Part shown: in pieces, positions 25,241 through 39,100 of the stretch
Position numbering within the stretch: position 1 is the first letter of the stretch
Layout: each line of letters begins with the position of its first letter
Assembly: GCA_963978545.1 (NCBI GenBank)
Contig: OZ021724.1
Coordinates: forward strand, 33,560,433-33,624,432
Source: Linyphia triangularis
Lineage: Eukaryota > Arthropoda > Arachnida > Araneae > Linyphiidae
Length of the DNA: 64,000 bases
Direction: 5' to 3'
Translations under genes and position numbers: made by a program
The notes under the pieces: model-generated
Told to the model about the DNA's origin: nothing
Databases searched by the model: none
The model's input: the letters and a program-made list of their open reading frames with translations, nothing else

Positions 25241-27767
25241 TTATTTTCAAAAATTTCATACTCAAACATATAAAGTTTATCAAACTTGGCTTTTCTATGC
25301 AAATCATCCCATTCAGTAACAGATATAAATTTATCACTTGTAAGTTTTACTGTTGCCCAATTTAATGTTTCTAAATAAAAAGAGTTGTGTATTGTAAACA
25401 AGAATTCCATTAGGCTTTTTGTAATTCAAACATATAGTAACCTTTGCACTGTTAGGAAATACAAAATCCTCTGTTCACGTAGAAATATTAGTATTAGTCT
25501 TCATAGGATCATATTGTAGAGTAATTCTGGAGTTTAGTCCAATTTGATTGCAATGAAAGTTTAAGATGAACAATCCTTCCATTCTCTGACGATAAGTTTG
25601 AATAAAGAAATATTCGATCAATCAAAGTTTATGAAGTTTTGACCCTGAAATCTTTGGCTGTTGGAAAAAGTTGCCTTTATGCAAATCAGTATTAGATAAG
25701 TGCCAAATTTTAAATTGCTTCTTCAATTCAAAATGTTTTCCATTTCACTCAAAGTATTTGTAATGTCTTTCCTACACATATGCTGTCTTTATAACATTTT
25801 TAAATATGTACATATATTATTAAAATACTAATACATCCAAAATATCCCATTAAATAGTATATTGTCTTCCATTACAACACTTTGTCTAAATGTTCAACAC
25901 ATAGTTATTTTTCAATCTAAGTTGTTAAGCCATTATGTTTAATTATAGTTCTAAATTATGTTACCAACCATCGAATATTTTATATAGTAATATGGCTTAG
26001 GTCATATCTAGTAAAATATATACTATTGTTAAAATTTTCATTAAAATAAAATAGAACTATATATTTTTAGAAACATTTTCAAAATATCATTTGTAAGTTT
26101 TCTTTCTGATAAATCATTATTGTTTTAAAGTTTTCTTTTGCTACTGTAGACATATTTAAATATATTTTGTACTGTAAGTGTGAAGTTTAAACAATACAAT
26201 TCAACTTCAAGTAATAATATAACTATTTGTTAAATTTGCTGTTGACAGTTTCTGAACTCCTATCCAAATGTCTTCCTGTATTGAAAAAAGTGAAAAAACT
26301 AACCTAGTCCCATGTCTGGTCACCCTTATAATACTTTTTAGATATTCTCGCTGTGGTTCCACAATTCTTTTCCATTGTTGTTCACATTGATTACTGTGAG
26401 ATTAACGTTCTTGTCTTGTATGCTAAATACACTGGGTTACAATTTTACTGTACAACCTTATAACATATATACAACCTTAGTATCTTATGAAAAATTTATA
26501 AATGTTTCATTCTAGCTTCTAATCATGTTGCACTCATCTATAATTACTACATATTATCATTTAACTTCAAGATCTGCTGCCTCTTTATACACTAAGTAAA
26601 AATATTTTTATTCAAAATTATTCTAATGCATACATAAAACACAACTAAGCTATGTAATTTTCTTAATGACAGCATATGTGGTCTTATTCTGAAATTAAAT
26701 TCTGGTTTATATTACATAATTCTTATGTTATTTATATACTGAGCACTTAAATATATTTACATGCATCAAAACCAATATTTGACTTTCTCTTTATAAGTAA
26801 TTTTAATGCAGCTTCTTTCCGTGCTTAAAGTTAAAAGGGTTTGAACACTGTATAGGGATTTTTTCCCAATCTCTAGAATACTAGTTTTTTCCTACATAAT
26901 AATCTATGTATTTATGTAAATATTGTACATATTCTCTAATATCACAATTTCTTGTCTTTGCTCGCATTTCAATGCATCTAAAACTTCAAAAGGCGCAATT
27001 GGTTTCTTAATAAACTTTTAATAAAAGTCATGAATCTTTTAATGTTATTTTTATTGCTTACTAAAAAAATAATAATTATGTTTGCATTTTACTTTCTGAA
27101 AATCTGTTTTAAAATTACAAAACACTGCAAGTGAAATTGTATAATCGAGATCAATTTAAGATTTTACATGAATCTGAAAACAACTTTTACTTTCTGAAAA
27201 AAAATTCTAGCTTTCTTAAACTTATAATTTCTTGACAAGTATTTCAAATATTGCAATATCAAATATTGTTTATTATAAATTTCTCAAAAATGTTTGCAAA
27301 TAATGCATGTTCTATATACAATATTTCTTGAACAAACTAATAATTAAATGAAGGCTAAGCAAAACATCTTACTTCACTGGCACTTATTTTTAAATCACTT
27401 GACATTGAATGAAATAACAGTATTAAAACTTTTAAATACAGATTGAAGTTTATTTTAAATATATAATTTTCTATAAGAGAACTTTGTGTGTTAAAGTTGT
27501 TTCTAAATTTTATTTAAAGAAATGCTTTTTTTACGCACACCTACTTTTTAAAAGTCTATATTTTAATTTTCATATTACTATTTTTCTGAAAAACCTTTGA
27601 TATGCTGTTTTATTTAAATATGTCATGATTTAGCATACAATAATTAACTGCATAAAACCACATATATTAATCATGTATTCCAAATAAAGTTTATTGCTTA
27701 TCATTCAATTGTTTTATTTTCTATATAAACACTATCATTAACAAATTATATGCAACACCATCCAGAG
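25241..27767. other. Intergenic AT-rich DNA
   Basis: 2.5 kb with no convincing gene, splice-bounded exon or terminal repeats. Only short open frames without family motifs are present. Confidence 0.45.
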
Positions 27768-28453
27768 CAGCGTTAGCCACTACGTGGGCCGAATTTGACC
27801 AGCAACAGATTTTTATGCGGCCCACCGACGGCACAGGGGATTAAAAAATAAAATTTCACGTTAGACTTTTTTTTACATAATTATAATTTTCCCGAAATAG
27901 CACGTGTTAATTATGCAGAACAGAATTCTCCACTGCGTTCCTGAAAAATCTATATGAAGAAGCTTTCAGCAAGAGGGATTTCATCAAGAATAACTTAACT
28001 GAATCTCATTTGGCCAATTTATTTAGACTGACTGTTACAAATGCTGCAACAGACAACTTTTTTATAAAATAAACTAAACGATTTCGACCACCATCGTCTC
28101 GCAATTGATATTGACTAAAACAGAGTGATCTGGATGAACAGTTTCAATATTTATTAAACAGTTCAATATTTTTATTAAAAGTTAGATCAATTCACATTGG
28201 AACAAAAGATTCACTTCTTTTTTAGACTTTAATTTACTAATAATGAAAACTATTATTTTTTAATTATTTTAAAAAAAGAATCATTTGTAATTTTATTAAG
28301 ATAAAAAATCAATATTATTTTCAGTTGTCAGAAATGCTATACATATAATGTTAAATCGATAATTATTAAAGATACATATATTGGTGTATCCGGCCAGCAA
28401 AAATTTTAACCTAAATCATACCGCCCGCCTCTAAAAGTTAATAGTGAACGCTG
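27768..28453 (-). mobile_element. hAT-like MITE, copy 2 (686 bp), inverted relative to copy 1
   Basis: Starts CAGCGTTAGCCACTACG and ends AGTTAATAGTGAACGCTG, the same ends as 16449-17072 in reverse. The flanking 8-mers are ATCCAGAG (27760-27767) and ATCTAGAG (28454-28461), 7 of 8 identical, an hAT-style target duplication. Internal phrases such as AAGAATAACTTAACTGAATC are shared with copy 1. Non-coding. Confidence 0.82.
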
Positions 28454-29989
28454 ATCTAGAGAGTCTCTCTCAAAGCGTTGACACAGTCGGTTCCTGAAAT
28501 TATGTTTTTTCTGAGTTCATTGTTACTAAGAACTTTTTCCTCCACATTTTGAATATGTCATTATCACGCGGCTCAGCCCGAGAGGAATTTTACAATTTTG
28601 GAAATTCGAAGAACTGATTAGTTGCGTGAATCGGCAACAGGAACATTTAAGAATCTCTCCAAAACGGAAATAGGATTTATGATATTCACACTTATATTGT
28701 CTTGCAATTTCTAATTTAACTATTTTGAAACAAGGAGTTTGTTATGATTAAATGTGCGTCTTGCTTGAAACTCATTTTTAGAAGATAAAAAGATGGTAAA
28801 CACCAACAACTTAAAGAAGATAGACCGACATCAAAACTGTCCATTCATAAAAAAAGGGGGATACGTCTCAGCACGGTCGTAATGTTCAGTTATTTTGGTA
28901 TGTGCTTTTCTCCAGAGTTATGTGGTAGTTTTTACTTCCAAAATAAATATTTTGTTGACCATGTTTAATAGTCAGAATTGAAAAGGGCATTTGGAATAGT
29001 GCTGGATGGTGGAAACGCCATCACATGAGCATTTAAAGCACACAAGGGTTCAATTGAACATTTAAAAAACACTTAAAATTGATAAAAAAGTGAAACTCAA
29101 ATAGCTGGCATATTAAGGAATACTCGACTTTTTATTGCTGAATTTAACAAATATGGAGGTAGCTCTCTGAATGGATGCTTCATACAATTTCCTATCAAAG
29201 CAGTATTATTTTTAAGTAAACAAGAACTTGCATTCAGAGATGGCATAGTTTCACGTCCCACTTGTATAAGCTTCGTATTAGTTGAAATTAGATTCGTATC
29301 AGCCAAAATCCAATTTTGTATGTATCAATTTGGTAGTTGAAAATGGATTTTTATCAACTTCGTGACAGTAACACGGTTTGTTTCTGCTTGTATAAGTAAA
29401 AATCGAAATTTTAATTGACTGAAAGAGATTTTTATAATAAGTTTAAATCAAGATTTATATTATGTTAAGAAGGATTGCATTGTTGGAAGGATATTACATT
29501 TATTTTGAAGGATTTGCAATTATTTACCACTGCACAACTAATATACGGATCTTCTTTATAAAAACATATAATTTCTTAAGTTATGTTATAGTAATGTTCA
29601 TGTCAATTACTACTACTCAAACAATAAACAAAAGAAAAGATAATGTCCATAAAAAATAAAGAAATACATGAATAAAATAAAAAATTAATATTACACATTG
29701 GTAAGTATAAACAGTTAATGGACAATTCATTGGTGTGCAAGTTAAACAGTTATATAAAATAAAATATCTTCATCTTTTTAAATATTATTTATAGTAATGG
29801 CTAAAATGTAAAATTGTCAAACTAATATATACAAACAATTTTACATACAATTGCCGTAAAAATTGCAATTTTAAACATCGACTATATAAGAAAATTGTAC
29901 AAGTGGTACGAATATTTTTGCACAATATTAGATTAAAAGTTTAGCAATTCTGAATAAACTAAATAGAGACCTCGCATACAAGTACTAAT
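28454..29989. other. Intergenic DNA without recognised genes
   Basis: Mixed AT-rich sequence. Short open frames at 29097-29306 (minus) and 29462-29659 (plus) have no recognisable motif. Confidence 0.4.
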
Positions 29990-30720
29990 CGCGAACTATC
30001 ACATCAGCGAATATCCCCAAAACACACATCTCGGCAATAGCGGGTATTATTCCAGCATAAACCTCGGCGAAAATGACAAAGCCTGGTAAATACCGGTGAT
30101 AGCTCTCACCATACCGGCGCAAATCTCAGTACTATTATCGGGGCAACTCCTGGTAATATCGGATATTACGACAGCGCTCAACGAAAATGTCTTCACACCA
30201 ATGCAAAAATCAAATGCCCGATATACACATTTCTGCAATAGTGGCTATTACATCGGCATAACAAGCGACGAAAATGATGACCATCACACAGATTAAATCT
30301 CGGTGATAACGCTCGCCATATCAATACAAATCTCAGAAATAACTGCTATAACGTAAGCGTAACGTTCGACAACACGGCCATAACACACCAACACAAATAA
30401 CGGCTATAGCAAATGTGCTAAAAAAATAGTCATTGCATTGGAGATTTGGTATGCGTTCATGGTTAAACTTGTAAACAAGGTAAAATCGGATATTAACAAC
30501 AGCGTAACACCTGTCAAAAACGTACTTCACAATAGCGTAAATCACGCGATTGTTATCTTCTCTCCGAATACAAATCTCCTATTATATCGGCACAACACTC
30601 GGCGAAAATGATCTTCACACAACAATGTAAATCTAGGCAATCTAGATCGCCATAGAGACGCAAATCTCGTCATTAGTGGTCATTACATAAGTGGTAAAAT
30701 GTCCATCATACCGTAAGTAA
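29990..30720. repeat. Degenerate tandem repeat field, higher GC
   Basis: Motifs recur in a loose order: CGGCGAAAATGA or variants near 30064, 30179, 30265 and 30602; CAAATCTCAG near 30118 and 30327; GGTGATA(A/G)C near 30093 and 30302. Matching blocks lie about 200-211 bp apart, with a shorter sub-repeat. The region is clearly less AT-rich than its surroundings. It looks like an old satellite or the internal repeat of a mobile element. Open frames inside it are by-products. Confidence 0.6.
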
Positions 30721-33197
30721 TGAGGCTAAAACATTAAAAGAAGCATGAATCGGCGAGATCGCCTCATTCCTGAACAACATTTCTGCCAAAAAACCAGAAA
30801 TTCGGGGAATTAAACCTTATCTGAAACAAGCGAGAAAACTTTATTGGGAAAGAGAAAACCAGTCTATCCGTGAGAAAAATTGCAGAAAAATGGTGATTTT
30901 CAGAAAAATATGAAAAAAAAATAAGCCCTGAAATATCTGATACGCTGTATGGAGACGATGACGAAATAACTGCCGATGAATCGCCACAGAAATGTTGGCG
31001 ATTTTCAGCCAACAAACACATACAAAACTAGAAGGGGAAAAAAAAAAAAAAAAATTGTCGCAAAAATCGTAAAAAAGGCAATTTTTTACAGAATTTTAAA
31101 TTGGCGGCAAAAAGAGATTTTTTTAATCAAAACCATAAAAATTTATTTGATTAATTGTTTTTAATTTATGTTATGTTATAAATGTTATTATTTCATATAA
31201 ATTGAAAGAAAACTTCGATTCAAGTATTAATTAATGGTTGTGGAAAGTTGCATTCATTAATGGTTGTGGAAAGTGGGTGTGTGGTTGGAGGTTAGGGAAG
31301 TCGTGTTTTCGGCTGCACTAATATAGTCGACCACGGCCCGCCATTGCTGAGCACTTTAGTTGGCCGCAAAGAATTCAGAACCAATCGAAATCTTTAAAAA
31401 GTGTGTTTTCATCTGGATACTTAGTACCAAGCAAAGTTGACCTGAGCTATTGTAGAAATTTGAAGGTGAAGTCATCTCTCACCAAACTTTACAGCTGCCA
31501 CTTACCTCTATATTGATTATGCCATAAAGCTTCTGAAATAAACACACTGAAACTACATGATATTAGAAGCGTTAAAGAAATTTTGAAGGTTAAAAAACTT
31601 GTGCCGTGAATGCTGTTAATCATGCTTTATTCATTGTCTTCAAATAACTTGTTTTTCACTTTGACACAACGTTTTAATGTTTATCTGATAGAGTACGTCA
31701 TACTCTAAATGCACAAGTGGTTTGACCTTGAAAAATTCCTCATTTCACAGGCTAAGCTTGTCTAATGTTGGAATGCAGAGGTGGTTCTGTTGTCAAACTA
31801 TCATTACCTAGTCCGAAAAGTGGCTGCAAGTTTGGTTTGGCATAGAACACCATTAGAAATTTCTAATGTAATATATAAAAAATACTAGTAGTATCCTGGT
31901 CATATTAAAAATTTGGTTTAAAGTGTTCAAAAAGCAATATTATATTATAAATATCTTTATAACTATAAAACAACAGCCAAAAATATATATAATTCAATTA
32001 TGAATTTATGCCAGAAATCGCATTTTGTAGCTAGTAATTTAAATACAAATGGTAAATTTATAAATTAATTGGTTTGTACATTCAACAACCTATTTTTATG
32101 CACAATAATGGTTCATCAGGTCTAGATCTACAGCTTAGCATAGATAGATCCATGTCTAACCCAGGATTTAAATCAGGCATCTATTGCATTAAGTTTATAA
32201 GAATGCACACAGTGGTATAAAAATTACTGAAAAAATTTTAATGAAAAAGCTTGTATATTACAAAGATATATCTTTATTCAACTTCTAGATTGTAACCATT
32301 GTGAATAAAATATATTTATAATGCAAACAACGAGATTAAAAGAAATTTCACTATGCCAATTTTTTTTTAAAGAAAATACATTTAAATATTCTAGAATAGA
32401 TATAATCACTTAAAACTTCTCATTCAATGAATAACAGTATATAAAATGTATTATTTCTGTAATTTAAAATTCACTATATTAGCCAATTTTTAAAAAGTAA
32501 AACTTTATCATACCTACAATCTTCTTCAATGAGTATTTTCATAAATGTGAATACCACAAATTGTACAGATAAAGACACTAAACATTTATTTCCTTAAATT
32601 AAATTATTAATTTCTAGGGTTTAAAACAAGAAAACTAATATTCCTCTTTTAAACAGATAAAAATTCATTGTTTGGAGTACAGGAAAATTAAAATATTTAC
32701 AAAAATAAATTTTATTAAAAGTTAAACAAAAGCACTGATGTTTCATTGATTCAGTCATTATTAGTAAATAATGCTTTACATTAAATTTTAAACATTTCTA
32801 TTAACAAGGAACAAATTACTTCAACATGCAATAATAGGATTTAAATAACCAAAGCAATTTCAAAGTCACACAATACAAACACTTCATATTAGTATGATTA
32901 ACACATAAATACATGATTTTTTTTACATGACACCTTCAATGCAAATTGTGAAAGAACATAAAAAGTTAAAATCTATAAATGCATTTAATATACAACTGAA
33001 ATAACTTTTAGTACTTTTAAAAAATGTTTAACTTTGAATATCATTTCGATTTCACTTTAAGATATGTCAGAAGGCAAATATTAAAAAAAGGTGGAATGCT
33101 TTTGAAAATTTTCTAATGATTTTTAAATTAACACAATACAATGGAGAACAAATTGCTGATTAAGTGGCAGTTAATCGGCAAACATGATTCTTTACTT
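30721..33197. other. Intergenic DNA 3' of PAN2
   Basis: No gene recognised. A short tandem duplication (TTAATGGTTGTGGAAAGT, two copies 28 bp apart, at about 31231-31276) is present. PAN2 reads leftward, so its 3' UTR extends into the right part; no poly(A) signal was assigned. Confidence 0.4.
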
Positions 33198-36100
33198 TTA
33201 GTCATCTATTCCTGGTACCTTCCACTGTAACTGTCTTCCAACATCATACAATTCTTTAAGTGCTTCTTTGAACTTCCCATTTTGTTCTAATTCTAAGTAC
33301 TTTTTGTAGAGTTGCAATGCTGTTTTTGCATCTTCTATGGAATCATGCATTCCTCTTTGTATTTTGAGATCTGAAATTAAAAAAATAAACTATATAAAAC
33401 CAAACGATAAACTTGGAACTTTGCGGAACTAGGAATTAGAAAAAATCTTTAGTCCTTGAAAACAAAAAAGAATATCCTTGTATTTTGTTTGTTAGAAAAA
33501 TGTGTATAAACCATGTGTTAACAAAAAAAATTAAATTTGCTACCTCAAGATAAGGATAAAAATAAAATCACAAAAAGTTGTAGCGATGTACGCTAACAGG
33601 AGTCGAACCTCCTAGATCCATAGACAGGTGTTCTGATCACTAGGCAAAAGTAATCACTAGAGTCTAGGTGTTCTATCTGTCTTTTGTACACAAGACCACC
33701 ACATAGTCCCTTCCTAGTGAGTCGCACAGGGGACGAACGATTGAGTTGCTTGTGTGTAAGTTAAGTGCGTTACACGAGAGTTGAGTGTGTTGCGCGAGAG
33801 AGTTGAGTGTTGCGTTTGGCAGTGAATTGCCAAAGATGCTGTGATAATTGTGTAGTATTTTTCAGAAGCCGCCAATAGATGGCAGTATGATTCAATTGTT
33901 CGGTAGTCACCAGAGTAGCAATGTATGCTAACAGCAGCCGAACCAGGGACTCCTAGATCCGTAGACAGGTGTTCTAACCACTAGGCAAAAGAAATCCCTA
34001 GTGACTAGGTGTACCACCACAAAGTAAAATCATTGTATATTTGGTCCGGGAATTCTGATATTTGGCGAAATCCATTTAGGATATCAATATCAATGGAACA
34101 AGGATATCCAGCAAATCTGATATCCATTCTATCTTTTGAGCACATTTTCAAAAATGTATTTAATTTTTAATGTTGGGATGTAATGGAAGTAACAATTTTT
34201 TCAAATAAAAGTTCAAAACATGCATACCCAAGAAATGCCATGCTAAAAATCTTAGAGACACCATCCTCTTATTTGGTAACTGGAAAAGATAAACTGTATC
34301 TAAAACTTGGGCTGGAGGAACCTAGAAAGAATACTTCAAAAGTTATTTTTGGTCACCATAAGATATAGAAATTAGAACTTTCGTAAAGCATAAAAATATT
34401 TATAAATAATGGACTGATTTTGAAGACATTTTTATTTACCTAAACTTGAATATTTTCTACATCTTGAGTTAATATTTTATTTCTTGATACCCTAATAGTA
34501 TACACATACTTTTTAAATCCTTTACATTAACATCGGTTTTGTGTGTGGCATGCAAATCTGCGGAGAGCTAATTAATCCACTTACTGTCAGCCAATCAAGC
34601 TGAAACGTGGCAAACAAGATTTTATGATAACACATTCTATCAAGTTTTGGGAGCTGTCACTAAAAGACCCCTTTTATACATGCTACTATTGTCTTTTCAG
34701 ATGACTAATAAATCCACTTGCCATCATCCAATCAAACTGAAACTTGACAGATACATTCGTTATCAATGACAATGCTTTCTATCAAGCTATGGAGCAGTCA
34801 CTAAACAGTGGCTTTTACACATGTTTTTATTACATATTACGTCAGATTCATCAGCTTTTACACATGTTTTTATTACATATTACATCAGATTCATCAGCTT
34901 TTACTTATGTTCTAATATTCAGATAGCAAGCTTAATTCAAACGTGTACAAATTTAGCTATATTGAATGACATGACTGAAACCTTCTCCTATTAAGGTAGA
35001 TGAGTCAAAATCTTATGAGGGGTAATTAATCCACTTGCTGTTATACAATCAAGCTTGAACTTGGTAGATAAACTTATTGTATATGACATTGTATTAAATA
35101 AAGTTTTGTGGGTATAATAAATCGGCAAATAGTTTAGAATAAATGTATTCTTTGTAGTGATTAAACACTAAAAACTTGTTCTGAACACAATAATTTGGAA
35201 TTGCACATAAAAATTGACAATGCATATAAAGTATTTATTTTAAAAACTTCATTTTTATAGGCTATATTTTAGCACTCTTGTACATTTATCTAACAAAAAC
35301 TAGGATATAACTAATCTCTCTCTCTCTGTTTTTCCTTCGCAAAAGTCCCTCTCTTGGAAAGAACATGCACCAGTTGTCTAAAAAAAATTTAATACATCGA
35401 CAAAGTGGGTCACTATATAAATTCAATGTCTAAAAAATTAGAAGCTGTAATTTCAATTTCTAAGTGAATTGCAATGCTTAAAAGATTGGAAATCCCTGAA
35501 CTGAGTTGAATTTCTTTGAAATATTCAAACAAAAGTTAAGTTTTAATTAAAAAAATGTTAACAAGAAATGATAAATACCACATTTAAATATCCCATTCTA
35601 GTGCAAAAATATTACAACTTAAAAAAATTTAGGTTTTTCTTAAATTTTGTTTTCACAAGGTTTTAATATTTTCTAATTATGCTTTGTTAATTTACTTATA
35701 GTTATAGGATAGATAGCTGTGGTACATAATACACTTAAAAAAACCCCAAAAAAAACTGGGATTTAAAACTGATTCTTCTTCAGGGAGGTAAGCTATTAGA
35801 TTTACCAATGTTTTTATTATTTATTCTCAACAAAGCATTGAAATATTGTTTACATTGTACTCTAAATTAAACATCATATTAGATATGTACTTAAAATTAA
35901 AAACTACAGAATAAGGTCTGTTAAAAAAGCATTCTGAGAATTCTATTTAAACATTTATATTTACTAAAATGTATAAATTTCTGTATTAAAAAACACAATA
36001 CTTACCACTAAATTTATTACTCTGAAATCATTCTTCAAGCCATGACCAACAAATGTGACACCTGTATCAATTAAAAAGCGTAGCTTTTGATAAGTGGCTT

Positions 36101-39100
36101 TTAATGTAGTCAAATGCTTGGATGATATAGAAGCATCTAAATCACCAGGTTGAATACCTGAAAACTTGGTCAAATAATCAACCACCTACAAAAGAACAAT
36201 AAAAATGGTTCTACTAATTATACTGCAATGTCAATCAAAACTTAAAATTAGCAACATTGTATTCAGTAATTGTCCACAATATTTTGAGATACAAATTAAG
36301 AGAAACACTTAACCTTAACAAATAGTCAGTATTTGAAAAGATAATTATTATTAATGATACAAGTGTCATGTCCTTTCAAAATTTACAAATCTACAGATAT
36401 TTTTTGCCTTGCTCAAAATGAAAAATATAACACTGTATTGGTAAAGTTTGCATCAAAATACTCATTGCTATATAGCATTACAACATATTCTACAGTTAAA
36501 TAGACACACATCCAATAATTAAATTGAATATGACTAGGCATGTGGATCAGGCTGAAGGCTTATCCTCAATATTATAAAAAAATTTGAATTTTTGGTGAAA
36601 TTTAGTTATTTGGTGTTTTATTTTTGTTGTTTACAGAAAAGAGTACCTAGTTTGGATACATCTAAAATAAATTTGCAAAGTATTATTATAACAAAAGTTA
36701 CATTTTAATGCATGGTAAATTCAGAAATGAGAGAACATTTTGAATGGAACATGACTCCAATTTAAAAGTTTTTGGATACCCTTTTTAGTAAAACTACAAG
36801 AAAATTGAAGGAATTTATGATTTGAAAATGAATTGTCAACAAGTGATTCCAATTGAGTAGCTTAATTTTTTGAACACAACAATTACAAATTAAAAAAAAA
36901 AAAAAAAAAAGACGTATATAATATTTCTCTAATAGATATTTAGTTACATCACTTGAATCGAGGTGCAAAAGGTTAGAAGTAACAAAGCTTGAATGCTGAT
37001 TTAACTGAAAATTAGAACAACTTCCATTAAAATATACATGTAGAGAAAAAATCTGTTAAAAATTTAAAACTGTAGATGTTTGAGTATTGTTTTCACTAAT
37101 GACAAAAAAAAAAAAAATCGCTATCTTAGAACTTAAGTGGAAAATCCAATGGAAAAGGTATAAATACAATTTTAATACATCAAAGGTCTAAATTGTTGAG
37201 AGTTGCCCAATTTAAAAACCTAGATCCAGACAAAATTTTTAAAAAAAATTGTTTGCTTTGTAAGTATAACATATTCTGTATAATCAGAAAAATAATGTGC
37301 CTCAGAAACATATAAAAACCTATTCTTTTCTTAGCAAAATCCACATTTTCTCAGGTTCATGTATAATTTTAAGATCCACGGATAAAAGGATAATAGGCTA
37401 TTAAATTGAATAACTGCACTGTATAGGCGATACTCTGATATCAGAAAGACGCTGAAGTCAAATAAACAAGCAATAAAAAAGAAGTTCTGCTACCTAATTT
37501 TCAATTTATTAAGGCACTTGTTCTTAGTGTACTAGTGAATACTCAAAATATGAGTGACTGGATTTTAGGGATCTTTACGCATATGCAAAAAATGGGGTTA
37601 CTCAATTCTGTTCTCAACATTAAAAGAGGCCCAAGAATTAAATAAAATTTAGAATACATCAAATCAAAAAATACTTTTAAAGAGACATTAAAAACATACA
37701 TTTAAAATTTAAGCTTTTGTTAATGATCAAGTGGGGATTCTTTTGGCTTAAATGTTACAGCAGTATGCATCCAATTTAAAATGTGAGTTCACTTACACAT
37801 TTATGGATTATCTATGAAATACTTTCCAGTTCCTCTATAACTTGAAATATTTTTTTTTATTTCTTTCATTGATTATAAAAAAGTTTTATTCATATGCATG
37901 AAAAACGCATATTTTTTTTATATTTTCTAATAAACTCTGAGAAAATAATTTGGTCATTAAAAAGTCCTAAAATCAATAACATAATAATCAATTCAATGAC
38001 ATCAAAAGATGTAATTTTCAAAACACAAATCAGAATGAATAAAATTTGTATTTAAAAAAATTTAAATTCAGAGCCTTTATGATTAGAGAAGAATACTATT
38101 CTAATTCCATATAACAGGAGTTCTTAGCTACATTTTTTAAACTTTGATTTTTTAAACTGGTGTTTTCATTTATATGAAAGCATTGAACTCGAGATATTTT
38201 ACAACAGGTAGAAGAGTGCGTGATGAGCATCATAACATTTGGAAATTGTTAGAAATACGTTCACTTTTGTAATACTGAAAAAAAAAAAAAAATAGAGTTA
38301 CATTTGTAGGTAATTTCGAACAAACTTATACCCCATAAAATAAATACATAATTATTCATACTAATTGAGGAATCAAACAGGGCATGGACATATGACTAAT
38401 GACAGTCACCATTTCTGAGGGCGAAAACATGGACTGTAAACTAATACAAGCAATGCAAGAGAAAATTAAATAGATGCAAGAGAGAATTAAAGATAAATTT
38501 TATTTACTAAAAAAATGAAAGTAATATATTTCATGCCAATAAATACATGTATAGCAATAAATTACTAAAAACTGAAATACTGAAAACATTTTAATCTTTT
38601 ATGTGAAAGTCCGATATCCTTCAAATCTAATCGTACATCAACTAGAAAAGTTAAAATATTCATTGCTTATCTTTATTAAAGAAAATTTCTACTAACTTTT
38701 AAATTATTTTGATTATGATCCTTCTAACTATACTAATAAATAAAATCTCATAAAATAAAGCATCTTTCACTGTCGTAATTTTTAAATAAATTAAAAGTTA
38801 AAACAATAAGATTATAAAACAATATTAAAATATATATACTACATTTTAATATATATATTAAAATAATTTTCTTCTTATATTTATCAGAATCTTAAATAGG
38901 ACATTGATAGCATACCATACAGTTTAAATCACTTAATTTTTATACAAAACAATTCATTCAGTTTGAATTAGAAGTATTGAAGAAAGCAGCACATTTACTT
39001 AACTAAACACAAAACAATAAATATTACACAGCACAGACATAAGCTTGAAGGTACACACAGAAGTGATTTGCAAGTGTCCTTGAAATGAGTAAATACAACT

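Noticed and set aside
25183..25410. 75-codon minus-strand frame next to fold-back copy 2
   Set aside because: It overlaps the palindrome arm and shows no known motif or splice context.
29990..30720. Possible CRISPR-like array
   Set aside because: Repeats are degenerate, spacers are not distinct, and the setting is an animal nuclear genome.
33590..34010. Possible tRNA genes on the minus strand
   Set aside because: A- and B-box-like motifs are present, but the cloverleaf is poor and the flanks repeat with the copy at 2534, so SINEs fit better.
35320..35400. CT-rich segment in a PAN2 intron as an additional exon
   Set aside because: The translated minus strand does not fit PAN2; the correct exon was found at 34228-34321.
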